Part shown: positions 25,970-35,443 of the stretch, piece by piece | Layout: every line of letters starts with the position of its first letter | Position numbering within the stretch: position 1 is the stretch's first letter | NCBI GenBank assembly: GCA_001801815.1 | Contig: MGXU01000010.1 | Location: 1-64,000 of the forward strand | DNA length: 64,000 bases | DNA from: Gammaproteobacteria bacterium RIFCSPHIGHO2_12_FULL_36_30 | GTDB taxonomy: Bacteria; Pseudomonadota; Gammaproteobacteria; Coxiellales; Coxiellaceae | Reading direction: 5' to 3' | Position numbers and translations under genes: made by a program | Notes under the pieces: model-generated | Told to the model about the DNA's origin: nothing | Databases searched by the model: none | Seen by the model: the letters and a program-made list of their open reading frames with translations, nothing else

Positions 25970-28288
25970 ATGTTTCGTCGCCTAATATTAGTCGCACTAT
26001 TATTTTTATCCTGCACAGCTTTCGCTGACTCTTCATTCATTGTTCAGCATATTCAAATCCAAGGGTTACAACGCATCAGTCAAAATACGGTGATGGCAGA
26101 AATGCCTTTGCATGTTGGTGACACTTATACAACTGCAGAAGGTAATAAAATTATTGCGAAATTATTTAAAACTGGATTTTTTAGTAATGTGCAATTAATG
26201 CAGAGTAATAATACTTTAGTTGTAAAAGTCACTGAACGTCCGACAATTGACTCCATTATCATTACTGGTAATAAAGCAATTAAAGCACACGAATTAAAAC
26301 CAGTGCTGAAAAATTTAGGAATTGTTGTCGGAGATACATTTAATCCATCTGATTTAAATGCAATTGTATTAGGTTTGCAGCAACAATATGCGATGCTCGG
26401 TCACGCTGGCGCAGTTGTAACGCCACATGTCACACCATTATCTCGTAATCGCGTTGCAATTCACATTATTGTTCAAGAAGGCAAGGCATCGATCATTCAT
26501 TTAATTCATATTACTGGAAATCATGCATTTTCTGAGCATGAATTATTAGATCAATTTAAATTAACAACGCCGAGTATTTTTACTTGGTTTAATCATAATG
26601 ATCGCTATTCTGAAATGCGTTTGGATGAAGATTTACAAAGTTTACAAAACTTTTATTTTAATCATGGCTATTTAGATTTTCGTATTGTTTCGCATAACGT
26701 AAGACAATTAGCGAAAAAAAATGGCGTTGCAATTAATGTCGTTGTGTTTGAAGGACCTGTTTATCACATCAGTGGATATCAATTATTAGATCCGCAAATG
26801 CCATCAAGCATGGCGCCAACTGTTCGCGAAATGTTAACATCATTAAAAACGGGCGCAGTTTTTTCAAGACAGGACATTATCGATTTAAATGAAAAAATCG
26901 GTAATTATTTAGCAGATAATGGTTATGCATTTCCAGTTATTAATCCAGCGCCAAATATCAATCACGTCACACATAAAGTATTTCTAATTTATAACATTCA
27001 AGCAGGGCAGCGTGTTTATGTGAGAAAAATTCATATCACGGGTAATACGCGCACGAGTGGTATTGTGGTGCGAACACAATTGCGACAAATGGAAGGCGCA
27101 CCGTATTCATTAAAAAATGTAAAAGAATCGAAACGTAATATTCAAATGTTGAGTTATTTAAATCACGTTTCTGTGACAACAAAACCTGTGCCGGGAAAAA
27201 ATAATCAGGTGGATTTAGATTATCACGTGCATGAAGTAAATGCAGGACGTGCGTCAGTGCAAGCAGGTTATTCTGATGTGCAAGGATTTTTATACGGCGC
27301 GAATGTTTCTGAGCCAAACTTTTTAGGTTCGGGAAAATATGTGTCAATTGGTTTTACAAACAGTGAATATTCTTCATCGTATTCGTTCAGTTACAATAAT
27401 CCATTTTACACGATGAGTGGAATGAGTCGCGGATTTAGCGTTTATTATAATCATACGACACCGGGTAATGTTAACTTAGAACCTTATACAATGGATGATT
27501 TGGGTACGAGCATTTCATATGGTCTTCCGCTGAGTGAATATGATCGACTTAATTTCGGCGGCGGTTACGATAATATTTCAATTGGCAATGTTACGCCTGG
27601 ATTAGTTTCACCATCCGTTACTGATTTTTTAAGCACAAATCCATCGCCTTATAATCAATTAAAAGTGAATCTAGGAATTTCGCATGTCACATTAAATCGT
27701 GCGATTTTTGCAACGCGAGGCAATGAACAAGATATCAGCGGAACCTTAGGTATTTCAGCGTATCATCAAAGTTTAGGTTTTTATCAAATTGGTTACGATG
27801 GTCATGCATATTATCCATTATTTTGGGGATTTATTCTTGATCCACATGTTACGCTTGGTTACGGAAATGGTTATGGAAATACAAATCAATTACCTTTCTT
27901 TAACAATTATTATGCTGGTGGTTTGCAATCATTGCCAGGTTATACCGCGAACACATTAGGTCCAAAAAATCCGTACAACACAACACAAGGTTTGGGTGGT
28001 AACGTTGAAACATTAGCGGGTTTGAATTTCATTTTACCTGACTTTATCAGCCATAAAGTACGAACTGCATTTTTATTAGATGCGGGTAATATTTTTCAAA
28101 CGCATCAAGTAACAGGTGTTACGTATGAACATATTTCGCTGGATGACTTGCGTGTTACCGCTGGTATCATGGTATCATGGTGGTCGCCATTGGGTGCGCC
28201 GCTTGATTTTAGCTTAGGTTTCCCGCTAAATCAGAAACCGGGCGATCAATTATCACCGTTTGCGTTTTCATTTGGTGCGGCTATTTAA
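25970..28288 (+). CDS. bamA: Outer-membrane protein assembly factor BamA
   Basis: A 772-residue Omp85 protein. It has a signal peptide (1-19, 'LLFLSCTAFA|DS'), five POTRA domains over about 24-420 (for example 'FIVQHIQIQGLQRISQNTV', 'RVYVRKIHITGNTRTSGIVV') and a C-terminal barrel containing 'EPNFLGSGKYVSIGF', 'YAGGLQSLPGYTANTLGPKN' (the VRGF-type loop is here LPGY) and 'LDFSLGFPLNQKPGDQ'. It inserts beta-barrel proteins into the outer membrane. The chain ends 'FSFGAAI' rather than in the usual aromatic residue, a small oddity. It lies between dxr and skp. Confidence 0.95.
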   Translation: MFRRLILVALLFLSCTAFADSSFIVQHIQIQGLQRISQNTVMAEMPLHVGDTYTTAEGNKIIAKLFKTGFFSNVQLMQSNNTLVVKVTERPTIDSIIITGNKAIKAHELKPVLKNLGIVVGDTFNPSDLNAIVLGLQQQYAMLGHAGAVVTPHVTPLSRNRVAIHIIVQEGKASIIHLIHITGNHAFSEHELLDQFKLTTPSIFTWFNHNDRYSEMRLDEDLQSLQNFYFNHGYLDFRIVSHNVRQLAKKNGVAINVVVFEGPVYHISGYQLLDPQMPSSMAPTVREMLTSLKTGAVFSRQDIIDLNEKIGNYLADNGYAFPVINPAPNINHVTHKVFLIYNIQAGQRVYVRKIHITGNTRTSGIVVRTQLRQMEGAPYSLKNVKESKRNIQMLSYLNHVSVTTKPVPGKNNQVDLDYHVHEVNAGRASVQAGYSDVQGFLYGANVSEPNFLGSGKYVSIGFTNSEYSSSYSFSYNNPFYTMSGMSRGFSVYYNHTTPGNVNLEPYTMDDLGTSISYGLPLSEYDRLNFGGGYDNISIGNVTPGLVSPSVTDFLSTNPSPYNQLKVNLGISHVTLNRAIFATRGNEQDISGTLGISAYHQSLGFYQIGYDGHAYYPLFWGFILDPHVTLGYGNGYGNTNQLPFFNNYYAGGLQSLPGYTANTLGPKNPYNTTQGLGGNVETLAGLNFILPDFISHKVRTAFLLDAGNIFQTHQVTGVTYEHISLDDLRVTAGIMVSWWSPLGAPLDFSLGFPLNQKPGDQLSPFAFSFGAAI

Positions 28289-28322
28289 AATTTTATTAAT
28301 TATGATGACAAGGGAGAAATAC

Positions 28323-28817
28323 ATGAGAAAGTTAGTGTTAGGTTTAGGTGTAGTTTTGGTTGCTTGTTCTGTTAGCGCATTAGCGGATGGTGGCGTTGGT
28401 GTTGTTAATATGAAAACAATTTTTAGCACATCGCCAAAAGTAAAAGAAATTAAAGCAGAATTGACTAAACAATTTAATCCGCAAAAGGCAAAATTGGAAG
28501 CGATGGGTCAAGCATTGCAAGCTGATATTATGAAATTTCAAAAAAATAAAGCGGTGATGGATAAAGCAGATTTAGCAAAAACAGAAGCAAGCATCACAGC
28601 ACAAGAAACTGCATTTCGTGCTGCACAAACAAAATTTCAACAAGATGTTTTTACAGCGCAAAATCAAAGCTTAGAAACATTTATGACTAGTGTGAAAGCT
28701 GCTGTGAAAGTAGTTGCGGTAAAAGATAAGTTAGATTTAGTTATTCCAAGCAATGATGTGCTATACACAAAAGATCAAACTGATATTACAAAAGATGTTC
28801 TTGATAACATGAAATAA
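28323..28817 (+). CDS. skp: Periplasmic chaperone Skp/OmpH
   Basis: A 164-residue protein with a signal peptide (1-22, 'LVACSVSALA|DG'), the conserved 'VGVVNMKTIFSTSPKVKEIK' start of the mature chain, a long charged coiled-coil middle and the C-terminal 'LDLVIPSNDVLY'. Skp trimers hold unfolded outer-membrane proteins on the way to BamA. The start at 28323 is preceded by AGGGAG. A strong terminator follows, ending the rpsB-to-skp transcription run. Confidence 0.92.
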   Translation: MRKLVLGLGVVLVACSVSALADGGVGVVNMKTIFSTSPKVKEIKAELTKQFNPQKAKLEAMGQALQADIMKFQKNKAVMDKADLAKTEASITAQETAFRAAQTKFQQDVFTAQNQSLETFMTSVKAAVKVVAVKDKLDLVIPSNDVLYTKDQTDITKDVLDNMK

Positions 28818-28840
28818 TGTAATCATTTTTTCTTTTCAGG

Positions 28841-28869
28841 GAGACGCGATTTATCGCGTCTCTTTTTTT
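28841..28869 (+). terminator. Intrinsic terminator after skp
   Basis: Perfect stem GAGACGCGAT (28841-28850) / ATCGCGTCTC (28853-28862) running into seven T residues. It lies 24 bp after the skp stop and 20 bp before lpxD. Confidence 0.85.
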
Positions 28870-28882
28870 ATCTCGGATTTTT

Positions 28883-29875
28883 ATGAAACAATCTGTGTCA
28901 TATTCCATCGCCGATTTAGCCAAACACATTTCCGCAAAAATAATTGGCAATGATCAACTCATGATTTCACGATTAGCTCCAATTGCAAATGCACAATCAG
29001 GTGATTTAACTTTTTTAGCAGGTAGCGCTTATCATCGTTATTTAGAAGAAACAAAAGCATCTGCAATTATTATGACAGAAGCAGATGCAAAAAATTATTC
29101 TGCCACCGCATTAATTGTTGAAAATCCAGAATATGCATTTGCACGTATTGCGCATTTATTTAATTCTGTCAAAAAACCATCCGCAGGAATTCATCCAACC
29201 GCTGTTATTGCATCATCTGCAAAAATAGATGCATCTGTTTCAATCGGCGCGCATTGTGTGATTGGCGATAATGTTGTAATTGGTGCGAATACCATTATTC
29301 ACGCCGGCGTGATTATTCATGATGATGTGAAAATAGGCTCTGATAATTTAATTTATAGTCACGTAACTTTATATCACAATATTACTCTTGGAAATAAGGT
29401 TATTTTGCACAGCGGTGTTGTTATTGGTGCTGATGGATTTGGATTAACACAAAATAAAGGCGCATGGGAAAAAATTCCGCAATTAGGTTCTGTTATAATT
29501 GGGAATGATGTTGAAATCGGTGCGAATACTTGCATTGATCGTGGCGCATTAATCAATACCATCATCGAAAATGGCGTAAAAATAGATAATTTGGTGATGA
29601 TTGCGCATAATGTTCATGTGGGTGCGCATACCGTTATCGCAGGATGTGCATCGATTGCAGGCAGTACGACAATCGGCGATCATTGTATTATTGGCGGCGC
29701 TGTGAATATTGGCGGACATTTAACAATTTGCAGCGGCGCTATTTTTACAGGTTGCGCAATGGTAACAAACTCTGTAAAAGAACCAGGCATTTATTCTTCC
29801 GGCACTGGATTGTTTCCAAATAAAGTGTGGAGAAAAGTAGTAGCGCAATTACGACGTTCAACGAGGGCTTTATGA
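28883..29875 (+). CDS. lpxD: UDP-3-O-acyl-glucosamine N-acyltransferase
   Basis: A 330-residue left-handed beta-helix enzyme that adds the second acyl chain in lipid A synthesis. The N-terminal uridine-binding domain ('[18 protein letters not shown]', '[16 protein letters not shown]') is followed by many hexapeptide repeats ('[20 protein letters not shown]', '[18 protein letters not shown]') and the catalytic His region '[20 protein letters not shown]'. The stop overlaps the fabZ start as ATGA. Confidence 0.95.
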   Translation: MKQSVSYSIADLAKHISAKIIGNDQLMISRLAPIANAQSGDLTFLAGSAYHRYLEETKASAIIMTEADAKNYSATALIVENPEYAFARIAHLFNSVKKPSAGIHPTAVIASSAKIDASVSIGAHCVIGDNVVIGANTIIHAGVIIHDDVKIGSDNLIYSHVTLYHNITLGNKVILHSGVVIGADGFGLTQNKGAWEKIPQLGSVIIGNDVEIGANTCIDRGALINTIIENGVKIDNLVMIAHNVHVGAHTVIAGCASIAGSTTIGDHCIIGGAVNIGGHLTICSGAIFTGCAMVTNSVKEPGIYSSGTGLFPNKVWRKVVAQLRRSTRAL

Positions 29876-30324
29876 CAGATAAAAATAAAATCGATTATCT
29901 CGAAGTCAAAAAATATTTACCGCATCGTTACCCATTTTTATTGGTGGACACGGTTGATTCATACGAAATAAATAAATGGCTTAAAGCAATTAAAAATGTC
30001 ACCTTCAATGAGCCTTATTTTTCAGGACATTTTCCAAGTTTACCTGTGATGCCTGGCGTTTTAATTGTTGAGGCATTAGCGCAAGCATCTGGTATTTTAA
30101 TGTATCGTTCATTTGGTCGTTATCCTAATCCTTCTGATTTAGATTTATTTTATTTAGCAGGAATAGATAATGCGCGATTTAAACGAAAAGTTGTGCCGGG
30201 CGATCAATTACTTTTACATGTTGAAGTTTTGCGTGCGCGTGAAAATTTATGGAAATTTAAAGGTGAAGCAACTGTGAACGGCGAACTTGCTTGCAGCGCA
30301 GAATTTATGAATATTAAAGCGTAA
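29872..30324 (+). CDS. fabZ: 3-hydroxyacyl-ACP dehydratase FabZ
   Basis: A 150-residue hot-dog-fold enzyme of fatty-acid synthesis. Catalytic His is in '[12 protein letters not shown]', with '[20 protein letters not shown]' carrying the catalytic Glu. The start at 29872 is chosen from the ATGA overlap with lpxD and the family N-terminus; the frame is open further upstream inside lpxD. A variable-hairpin repeat separates it from lpxA. Confidence 0.96.
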   Translation: MTDKNKIDYLEVKKYLPHRYPFLLVDTVDSYEINKWLKAIKNVTFNEPYFSGHFPSLPVMPGVLIVEALAQASGILMYRSFGRYPNPSDLDLFYLAGIDNARFKRKVVPGDQLLLHVEVLRARENLWKFKGEATVNGELACSAEFMNIKA

Positions 30325-30329
30325 GCGGT

Positions 30330-30400
30330 GTTACAGAAGCCCGCGTGAAGCGTAGCGTAACAAGGGCGTTTTGCAGTAAACCAACTACAACGACATATTT
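30330..30400 (+). repeat. Variable-hairpin intergenic repeat, copy 3 (fabZ-lpxA)
   Basis: It begins 5 bp after the fabZ stop: GTTACAGAAGCCCGCG, then a short centre TGAAGCGTAGCGT with almost no hairpin, then AACAAGGGCGTTTTGCAGTA and the tail AACCAACTACAACGACAT. It ends about 20 bp before lpxA. Confidence 0.85.
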
Positions 30401-30422
30401 CCAATTTACAGGTTAAGTTTAT

Positions 30423-31232
30423 ATGACCAAAAGCAAATCTCTTATCGACCCCACCGCCAAAATTCACCCAACCGCAAAAATTGCAAAAAATGTAATAATC
30501 GGTCCTTGGGTTTACATCGGCGAGCACGTAACAATTGGTGAAGGCACGCGTCTTGACGCGCACGCTGTTGTAAAACAACATACAAAAATGGGAAAAAATA
30601 ATCATATTCATTCACATGCTGTTGTTGGTGGTGATCCACAAGATTTAAGTTATCACGGCGAAGAAACTTGGTTGGAAATGGGCAACGAAAATATTGTGCG
30701 AGAATTTGTAACGATTAATCGTGGCTCAACAAAAAGTGGCATCACTATTCTTGGTAATAAAAATTGTTTTTTAAGTTATTCGCATGTTGCGCACGATGCG
30801 CGGATTGGCAATGAAGTTTTATTTGTAAATAATGCATCCATCGCAGGTCACGTCACCGTTGATGATTTTGCAATTATCGGCGCATATTCTGCAGTGCATC
30901 AATTCACACGCATTGGCTCATACAGTTTTTTAGTACACGCAACACAAGTGTCACACGATATTCCACCTTACATGTTAGTGAAAGGCACGCCCGGCATTCC
31001 AATCGCATTAAATTTAGTTGCATTGCGTCGCCGCGGATTTTCAAATAAAGCGATTTCAGGCTTAAAAAAAGCGTATAAATTAATGTATCGCCAAAGTTTA
31101 TCTTTGAAAAAAATTGAAGCAGGTCTTGAAGAATTGCTCACAGAAACTCCCGAAGTGCAATTGATTATTGATTTAATGAAAACATCTGAGCGTGGAATTG
31201 TGCGTAAGCAAGTGCAATCAGATGAGGCGTAG
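30423..31232 (+). CDS. lpxA: UDP-N-acetylglucosamine acyltransferase
   Basis: A 269-residue left-handed beta-helix enzyme catalysing the first acylation of lipid A synthesis. Hexapeptide repeats start at once ('IDPTAKIHPTAKIAKNVIIG'). The catalytic His lies in 'YSHVAHDARIGN', and 'GGDPQDLSYHGEETWLEMG' and 'VHQFTRIGSYSF' are LpxA-specific. In the usual order lpxB would follow on the same strand; here lpxB is on the opposite strand and the two 3' ends overlap by 15 bp. Confidence 0.96.
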   Translation: MTKSKSLIDPTAKIHPTAKIAKNVIIGPWVYIGEHVTIGEGTRLDAHAVVKQHTKMGKNNHIHSHAVVGGDPQDLSYHGEETWLEMGNENIVREFVTINRGSTKSGITILGNKNCFLSYSHVAHDARIGNEVLFVNNASIAGHVTVDDFAIIGAYSAVHQFTRIGSYSFLVHATQVSHDIPPYMLVKGTPGIPIALNLVALRRRGFSNKAISGLKKAYKLMYRQSLSLKKIEAGLEELLTETPEVQLIIDLMKTSERGIVRKQVQSDEA

Positions 31233-32351
31233 AGCAATATCCGCCACAATTTCCGACGAATTTTTATTTTCTACTGATACTTTATTTTTTATTTTTGCTA
31301 ATTCAAATTGAATGCGGTCATGATAATTTTTATTGTCTAATAATTTTATGATTTCATCTGCGATACGAATGGGTTTAACATCATCTTGAATAAATTCTCT
31401 CGCCACTGTTTTTTCTGCAATAATATTACACAGTCCAATATTATTTACGCGAATTAATTTTTTCGCAATCCAAAATGATAATGGTTTCATTTTATAAATA
31501 ATACAAAGCGGAACTTGCATCAATGCAATTTCTAATGTGACTGTTCCAGAAACTGCAATCGCAGCATCTGTAATTTGCAATAAATCATACATATTTTTTT
31601 GAATAATTTTAATTTCAGATGGTAATTGCGAACGAATTTTTTCAGCATCAAAATGATCTGCCAACATTAAAGTAAATTGTGTCTCGGGTTTTTCAGCGGC
31701 AATTTTTTTCACCGCATCAATAATAATGAATAAATGATTTTTTAATTCGCTACGCCTACTGCCAGGAAATAAAGTCACAACAGGACGATTTTCATCTAAT
31801 TGAAAAAAATCATACGCTGCATTTTTTGTCATCGTTGGTTTTACGATATCACCCAATGGATGTCCGACAAAAGTCACCGGCACATTTGCATTTTGATAAA
31901 TTTTTTCTTCAAACGAAAATAAAACCGCCATGTGATTTACATATTTTTGAATTGCTTTAATTCGCCACGCGCGCCATGCCCAAATTTGTGGGCTCACATA
32001 ATACAAAACAGGAATATTTAATTGCTTCAATGTTTTTAAAAAACGAAAATGTGTATCAGGTAAATCAATTAAAATAACAAGATCAGGTTTTGCAGTGCGA
32101 AAATATTTTTTTATCGCGCGCCACATTTTTATAATACTGAATAAATGAATAAATATTTCAACAAATCCAACCACCGCTAATTTTTCAGAATCAAAAATAA
32201 CAGAAACGCCAGCATCCTGCATTTTTTTTCCGCCCATGCCAGCTAATTTTATCGCAGGACTTTTTTGTAATAATGCGCGCGCTAAATTAGCGCCTAACAT
32301 ATCGCCCGATGTTTCGCCCGCACTAATAAAAATATTATTTATATTTTTCAT
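31218..32351 (-). CDS. lpxB: Lipid-A-disaccharide synthase
   Basis: A 377-residue GT-B glycosyltransferase joining UDP-2,3-diacylglucosamine and lipid X. Motifs: 'IFISAGETSGDMLGANLARAL', 'AVVGFVEIFIHL', 'VILIDLPDTHFRFLK', 'YYVSPQIWAWRAWRIKAIQK', 'VTFVGHPLGDIV', 'LFPGSRRSELKNHL' and 'AIAVSGTVTLEIAL'. It overlaps the upstream dehydrogenase gene by 17 bp, so the two form an operon running against lpxA. Confidence 0.95.
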   Translation of the reverse strand: MKNINNIFISAGETSGDMLGANLARALLQKSPAIKLAGMGGKKMQDAGVSVIFDSEKLAVVGFVEIFIHLFSIIKMWRAIKKYFRTAKPDLVILIDLPDTHFRFLKTLKQLNIPVLYYVSPQIWAWRAWRIKAIQKYVNHMAVLFSFEEKIYQNANVPVTFVGHPLGDIVKPTMTKNAAYDFFQLDENRPVVTLFPGSRRSELKNHLFIIIDAVKKIAAEKPETQFTLMLADHFDAEKIRSQLPSEIKIIQKNMYDLLQITDAAIAVSGTVTLEIALMQVPLCIIYKMKPLSFWIAKKLIRVNNIGLCNIIAEKTVAREFIQDDVKPIRIADEIIKLLDNKNYHDRIQFELAKIKNKVSVENKNSSEIVADIALRLI

Positions 32352-33288
32352 TTTTTTCAGTAATGATATTGGTGATTTGAATTGCAGTTGCTAATGCATC
32401 TCGCGCAGCTTGTCCCGAAACGGCAGGTGGTTTTTTATCTATAATTGATAGTAAAAAATCATCAATTTCATCTTTTAACGCATCGCCTTTATCTAAATAT
32501 TTTTCTTCAAATGCAATATCCGGCACGCCTGGAAACATTTCTGTTTTTGCTTTTCGACGAATGCGACAAATATGACGTTGTAAATCTACATTAAAATAAG
32601 CATCGCGTTGAAATACGCGTAATCGACGTTCGCTATTCGTATTAATTCTACTTGCGGTAATTGAAGCAACGCATCCATTTTGAAATTCAATATGCGCATT
32701 CGCAATATCAATGTGTGGTGAAAGCACATTCGCACCTGTTGCGCGAATATCGGTAATTGGAGAATCAACCAGCGATAAAATAATATCAATATCATGAATC
32801 ATCATATCTAAAATAACCGATACATCACTGCCGCGTAATTTAAATGCTGTTAAGCGTTGTGCTTCAATAAATAATGGATTATTTAATTGTGGATTCATAA
32901 ATTTAAACGCAGAATTAAATCGTTCAATATGTCCCACCTGTAAAATTAAATTATTTTTTTTTGCAATTTGAATTAAATGATCTGCTTGTTCGACATTTGC
33001 CGTAATTGGTTTTTCAATTAATACATGAATATGATTTTCTAAAAAAAATTGTGCGATTTCGTAATGCAATGGAGTGGGTGTTGCAACGCTCACCGCATCT
33101 ACTTTGCCGACTAAAGTGCGATAATCATTTGTTGCGGTGGTACTATATTTTTCGCATAATTCGTGTGTATGATCAGCATCAATATCGCAAATGGCAATTA
33201 ATTTTGAGCGTGGTAAGGTGGCGAATTTCTCGACATGATATTTTCCAAGGTAGCCGGTACCGATGACTGCTGTACGAATTATATTCAT
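32335..33288 (-). CDS. Gfo/Idh/MocA-family NAD(P)-dependent sugar dehydrogenase
   Basis: A 317-residue oxidoreductase. The N-terminal Rossmann fold reads 'AVIGTGYLGKYHVEKFATLP', then 'AICDIDADHTHELCEKY', 'VDAVSVATPTPLHYEIA' and the family Lys motif 'HVLIEKPITANVEQA'; the C-terminal sheet domain includes 'VSVILDMMIHDIDIIL'. Members oxidise pyranoses or nucleotide sugars. Its operon with lpxB suggests a role in lipopolysaccharide, for example as a UDP-GlcNAc 3-dehydrogenase (GnnA-type) making amide-linked lipid A. That is inference: the partner aminotransferase gnnB is not in this window. Confidence 0.85.
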   Translation of the reverse strand: MNIIRTAVIGTGYLGKYHVEKFATLPRSKLIAICDIDADHTHELCEKYSTTATNDYRTLVGKVDAVSVATPTPLHYEIAQFFLENHIHVLIEKPITANVEQADHLIQIAKKNNLILQVGHIERFNSAFKFMNPQLNNPLFIEAQRLTAFKLRGSDVSVILDMMIHDIDIILSLVDSPITDIRATGANVLSPHIDIANAHIEFQNGCVASITASRINTNSERRLRVFQRDAYFNVDLQRHICRIRRKAKTEMFPGVPDIAFEEKYLDKGDALKDEIDDFLLSIIDKKPPAVSGQAARDALATAIQITNIITEKNEKYK

Positions 33289-33376
33289 GCATACTTATCT
33301 TGTTCACTGATTTGCGCGTAGTTTGTCATTTTTTTGCCATGAATTCAATGTGGATAGTGTGAGCGGGAGTGTGAGT

Positions 33377-33955
33377 GTGAAAAAGGGAATCGCTGGTGTC
33401 GACGAAGCGGGGCGCGGACCACTTGCAGGACCAGTTTATGCGGCTGCTGTAATTTTAAATCCCGCGCACAATATCGCTGATTTAAATGATTCAAAATTAT
33501 TAACAGAAAAAAAACGCGAACAATTATTTGTTGAAATTACTGAAACATGTATTTCGTACGGCATTGCTTTTGCAACAGTTGATGAAATCGATGAAATAAA
33601 TATTTTGCAAGCGAGTTTATTAGCAATGCGTCGCGCTGTTTCTCAATTAACAATTGTGCCAACAGAAATTTGGGTTGACGGCAATCAAGATCCAAAATGT
33701 CCATTTCAGACAAAATTAATTGTGCAAGGGGATAAATTAATTCCCGCAATTTCAGCTGCATCAATTATTGCCAAAGTGACGCGTGATCACGTTATGCAAA
33801 AATTAGACAGAGAATATCCAGGCTATGGTTTTGCTCAGCACAAAGGTTATGGCACAAAACAGCATTTGGAAGCGTTGCAACGTTTAGGCGCAACCCCAAT
33901 TCACCGACGCTCGTTTGCGCCGGTGAGGGAAGTGTGTATGAGTGAGACAAACTAA
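33377..33955 (+). CDS. rnhB: Ribonuclease HII
   Basis: A 192-residue enzyme cutting RNA in RNA-DNA hybrids. The DEAGRGPLAGPV motif opens the protein ('IAGVDEAGRGPLAGPVYAAA'), with 'DLNDSKLLTEKKREQLF', 'EIWVDGNQDPK', 'ISAASIIAKVTRDHVM' and 'YGFAQHKGYGTKQHLEAL'. I choose the GTG at 33377, seven bases after GGGAG, rather than a TTG 18 codons earlier that adds unconserved sequence. The stop overlaps the convergent small-protein gene by 4 bp. Confidence 0.93.
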   Translation: MKKGIAGVDEAGRGPLAGPVYAAAVILNPAHNIADLNDSKLLTEKKREQLFVEITETCISYGIAFATVDEIDEINILQASLLAMRRAVSQLTIVPTEIWVDGNQDPKCPFQTKLIVQGDKLIPAISAASIIAKVTRDHVMQKLDREYPGYGFAQHKGYGTKQHLEALQRLGATPIHRRSFAPVREVCMSETN

Positions 33956-34263
33956 GTTAGAGTTGGTGGTAATTTTGCTGATTCGTTTGCGGCGGGCGCA
34001 GACGCTTTTGGTTCTTTTTTTTCAGGAAAAAAATGAGCTTTTATTTTTGGTCCTGCATATAAAGCGGCAGAAGTTGTGGCGATCACAGTCCAAAATGTGC
34101 TGCTCCATTCTTTTCCGCATTGCTCGCTTTGCGTTGTTGTTGCTATAAGCGCAGAAAATGCTGCAACGGCTGCTGTTCTCACCGTAAGCGATGATTTGTC
34201 ATACGCATCACGTGCCGCTTTTGTTAATGTTTGAAGATATCTTATTTCAGGATTATCACGCAT
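33952..34263 (-). CDS. Small unrecognised membrane protein
   Basis: A 103-residue protein of no family I recognise. Residues 28-45 ('LTVRTAAVAAFSALIATTT') and about 60-76 ('TFWTVIATTSAALYAG') are hydrophobic and could be two membrane helices. The tail is Lys/Pro/Ala-rich. I choose the ATG at 34263 because GGAG lies seven bases upstream; an ATG four codons earlier has no such site. The leader ATGGAGAAAAAAATG resembles that of the small gene at 40987. Composition matches its neighbours. Confidence 0.6.
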   Translation of the reverse strand: MRDNPEIRYLQTLTKAARDAYDKSSLTVRTAAVAAFSALIATTTQSEQCGKEWSSTFWTVIATTSAALYAGPKIKAHFFPEKKEPKASAPAANESAKLPPTLT

Positions 34264-34366
34264 TTTTTTCTCCATTAGGTGTGATAGTTAAATCCATTGT
34301 CAACATATCCTAACAACTCTATATCAGCGCTGGCAACGTTATTCGCACGCTGGTAATATGTGCGAT

Positions 34367-35437
34367 ATGACAAATCAACTTACCATTTTAGTTCTCTGCG
34401 GCGGTCAATCGACTGAGCATGAAATTTCGCTATTATCGGCGCGTAATGTGATTGAAAATTTAGACACAAAAAAATACCACGTTTCGGTAGCAAAAATAGA
34501 ACAGGATGGAACATGGCATTATTTTAAAACTGCGCAAGATTTTTTTTCACATTCAAAATCGCACTTAATAAATATTACACCCGGGCAAAAAAATCCATTT
34601 TCAATTGATGGGAAAACATTAGAAATCGATTGTATTTTTCCTGTTTTGCATGGAACGAATGGCGAAGACGGAACAATGCAAGGATTATTAGAATTATTAC
34701 AAATGCCTTACGTTGGCGCAGAAACATTGGGCTCTGCAATTGCAATGGATAAAGATATCTCAAAAAGATTAATGCGCGCCGCTGGAATTTCTGTTGTTGA
34801 TTGGAAATTATTGCGAAAATCAGATGCAAAAATAAATTACGCGGATGTAAAAAAAGAATTAGGCGAATTATTATTTATTAAACCAAATAGTTTAGGTTCA
34901 TCTGTTGGCACATCAAAAGTGACAGATGAAAAATCATTTTATGCTGCAATAGCAGAAGCGTTTCGTTTTGATGAATATATTTTAATTGAAAAAGCAATCG
35001 TCGGTCGCGAAATTGAATGTTCTGTTTTGGGAAATGAAAATCCAAAAGCATCATTGCCAGGCGAAATTATTAATCACACTGAATTTTATACGTATGATGC
35101 AAAATATATTGATGATGATGGTGCAACTGTAAAAACACCTGCTGATTTATCATCAGAATTAACAACGCAAATTAAAACCACTGCAATTAAAGCATTTTGT
35201 GCATTACGTTGTTGCGGCATGGCGCGCGTGGATTTCTTTTTAGAAAAAAATAATAAATTATATGTAAATGAAATTAACACCATTCCTGGTTTTACTAATA
35301 TCAGCATGTATCCAAAAAATTGGGAAGCAAGTGGATTGCAATATTCTGCTTTGCTTGATGAATTAATTGCATTGGGAATAAAACGATTTGAGTTTAAGCA
35401 ATCATTGATTCGTGTGTTTCAACCAGTGCAAGTGTGA
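34367..35437 (+). CDS. ddl: D-alanine--D-alanine ligase
   Basis: A 356-residue ATP-grasp enzyme of peptidoglycan precursor synthesis. Motifs: 'ILVLCGGQSTEHEISLLSAR', 'FPVLHGTNGEDGTMQGLLEL', 'YVGAETLGSAIAMDKDISKR', 'FIKPNSLGSSVGTSKV', 'EIECSVLGNENP', 'MARVDFFLEKNNKLYVNEIN'. No strong ribosome binding site decides between ATGs at 34358 and 34367; the second fits the family better. In E. coli ddlB is in the cell-division cluster, so its place before dnaE is different here. dnaE starts 6 bp after the stop. Confidence 0.94.
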   Translation: MTNQLTILVLCGGQSTEHEISLLSARNVIENLDTKKYHVSVAKIEQDGTWHYFKTAQDFFSHSKSHLINITPGQKNPFSIDGKTLEIDCIFPVLHGTNGEDGTMQGLLELLQMPYVGAETLGSAIAMDKDISKRLMRAAGISVVDWKLLRKSDAKINYADVKKELGELLFIKPNSLGSSVGTSKVTDEKSFYAAIAEAFRFDEYILIEKAIVGREIECSVLGNENPKASLPGEIINHTEFYTYDAKYIDDDGATVKTPADLSSELTTQIKTTAIKAFCALRCCGMARVDFFLEKNNKLYVNEINTIPGFTNISMYPKNWEASGLQYSALLDELIALGIKRFEFKQSLIRVFQPVQV

Positions 35438-35443
35438 GCGATA

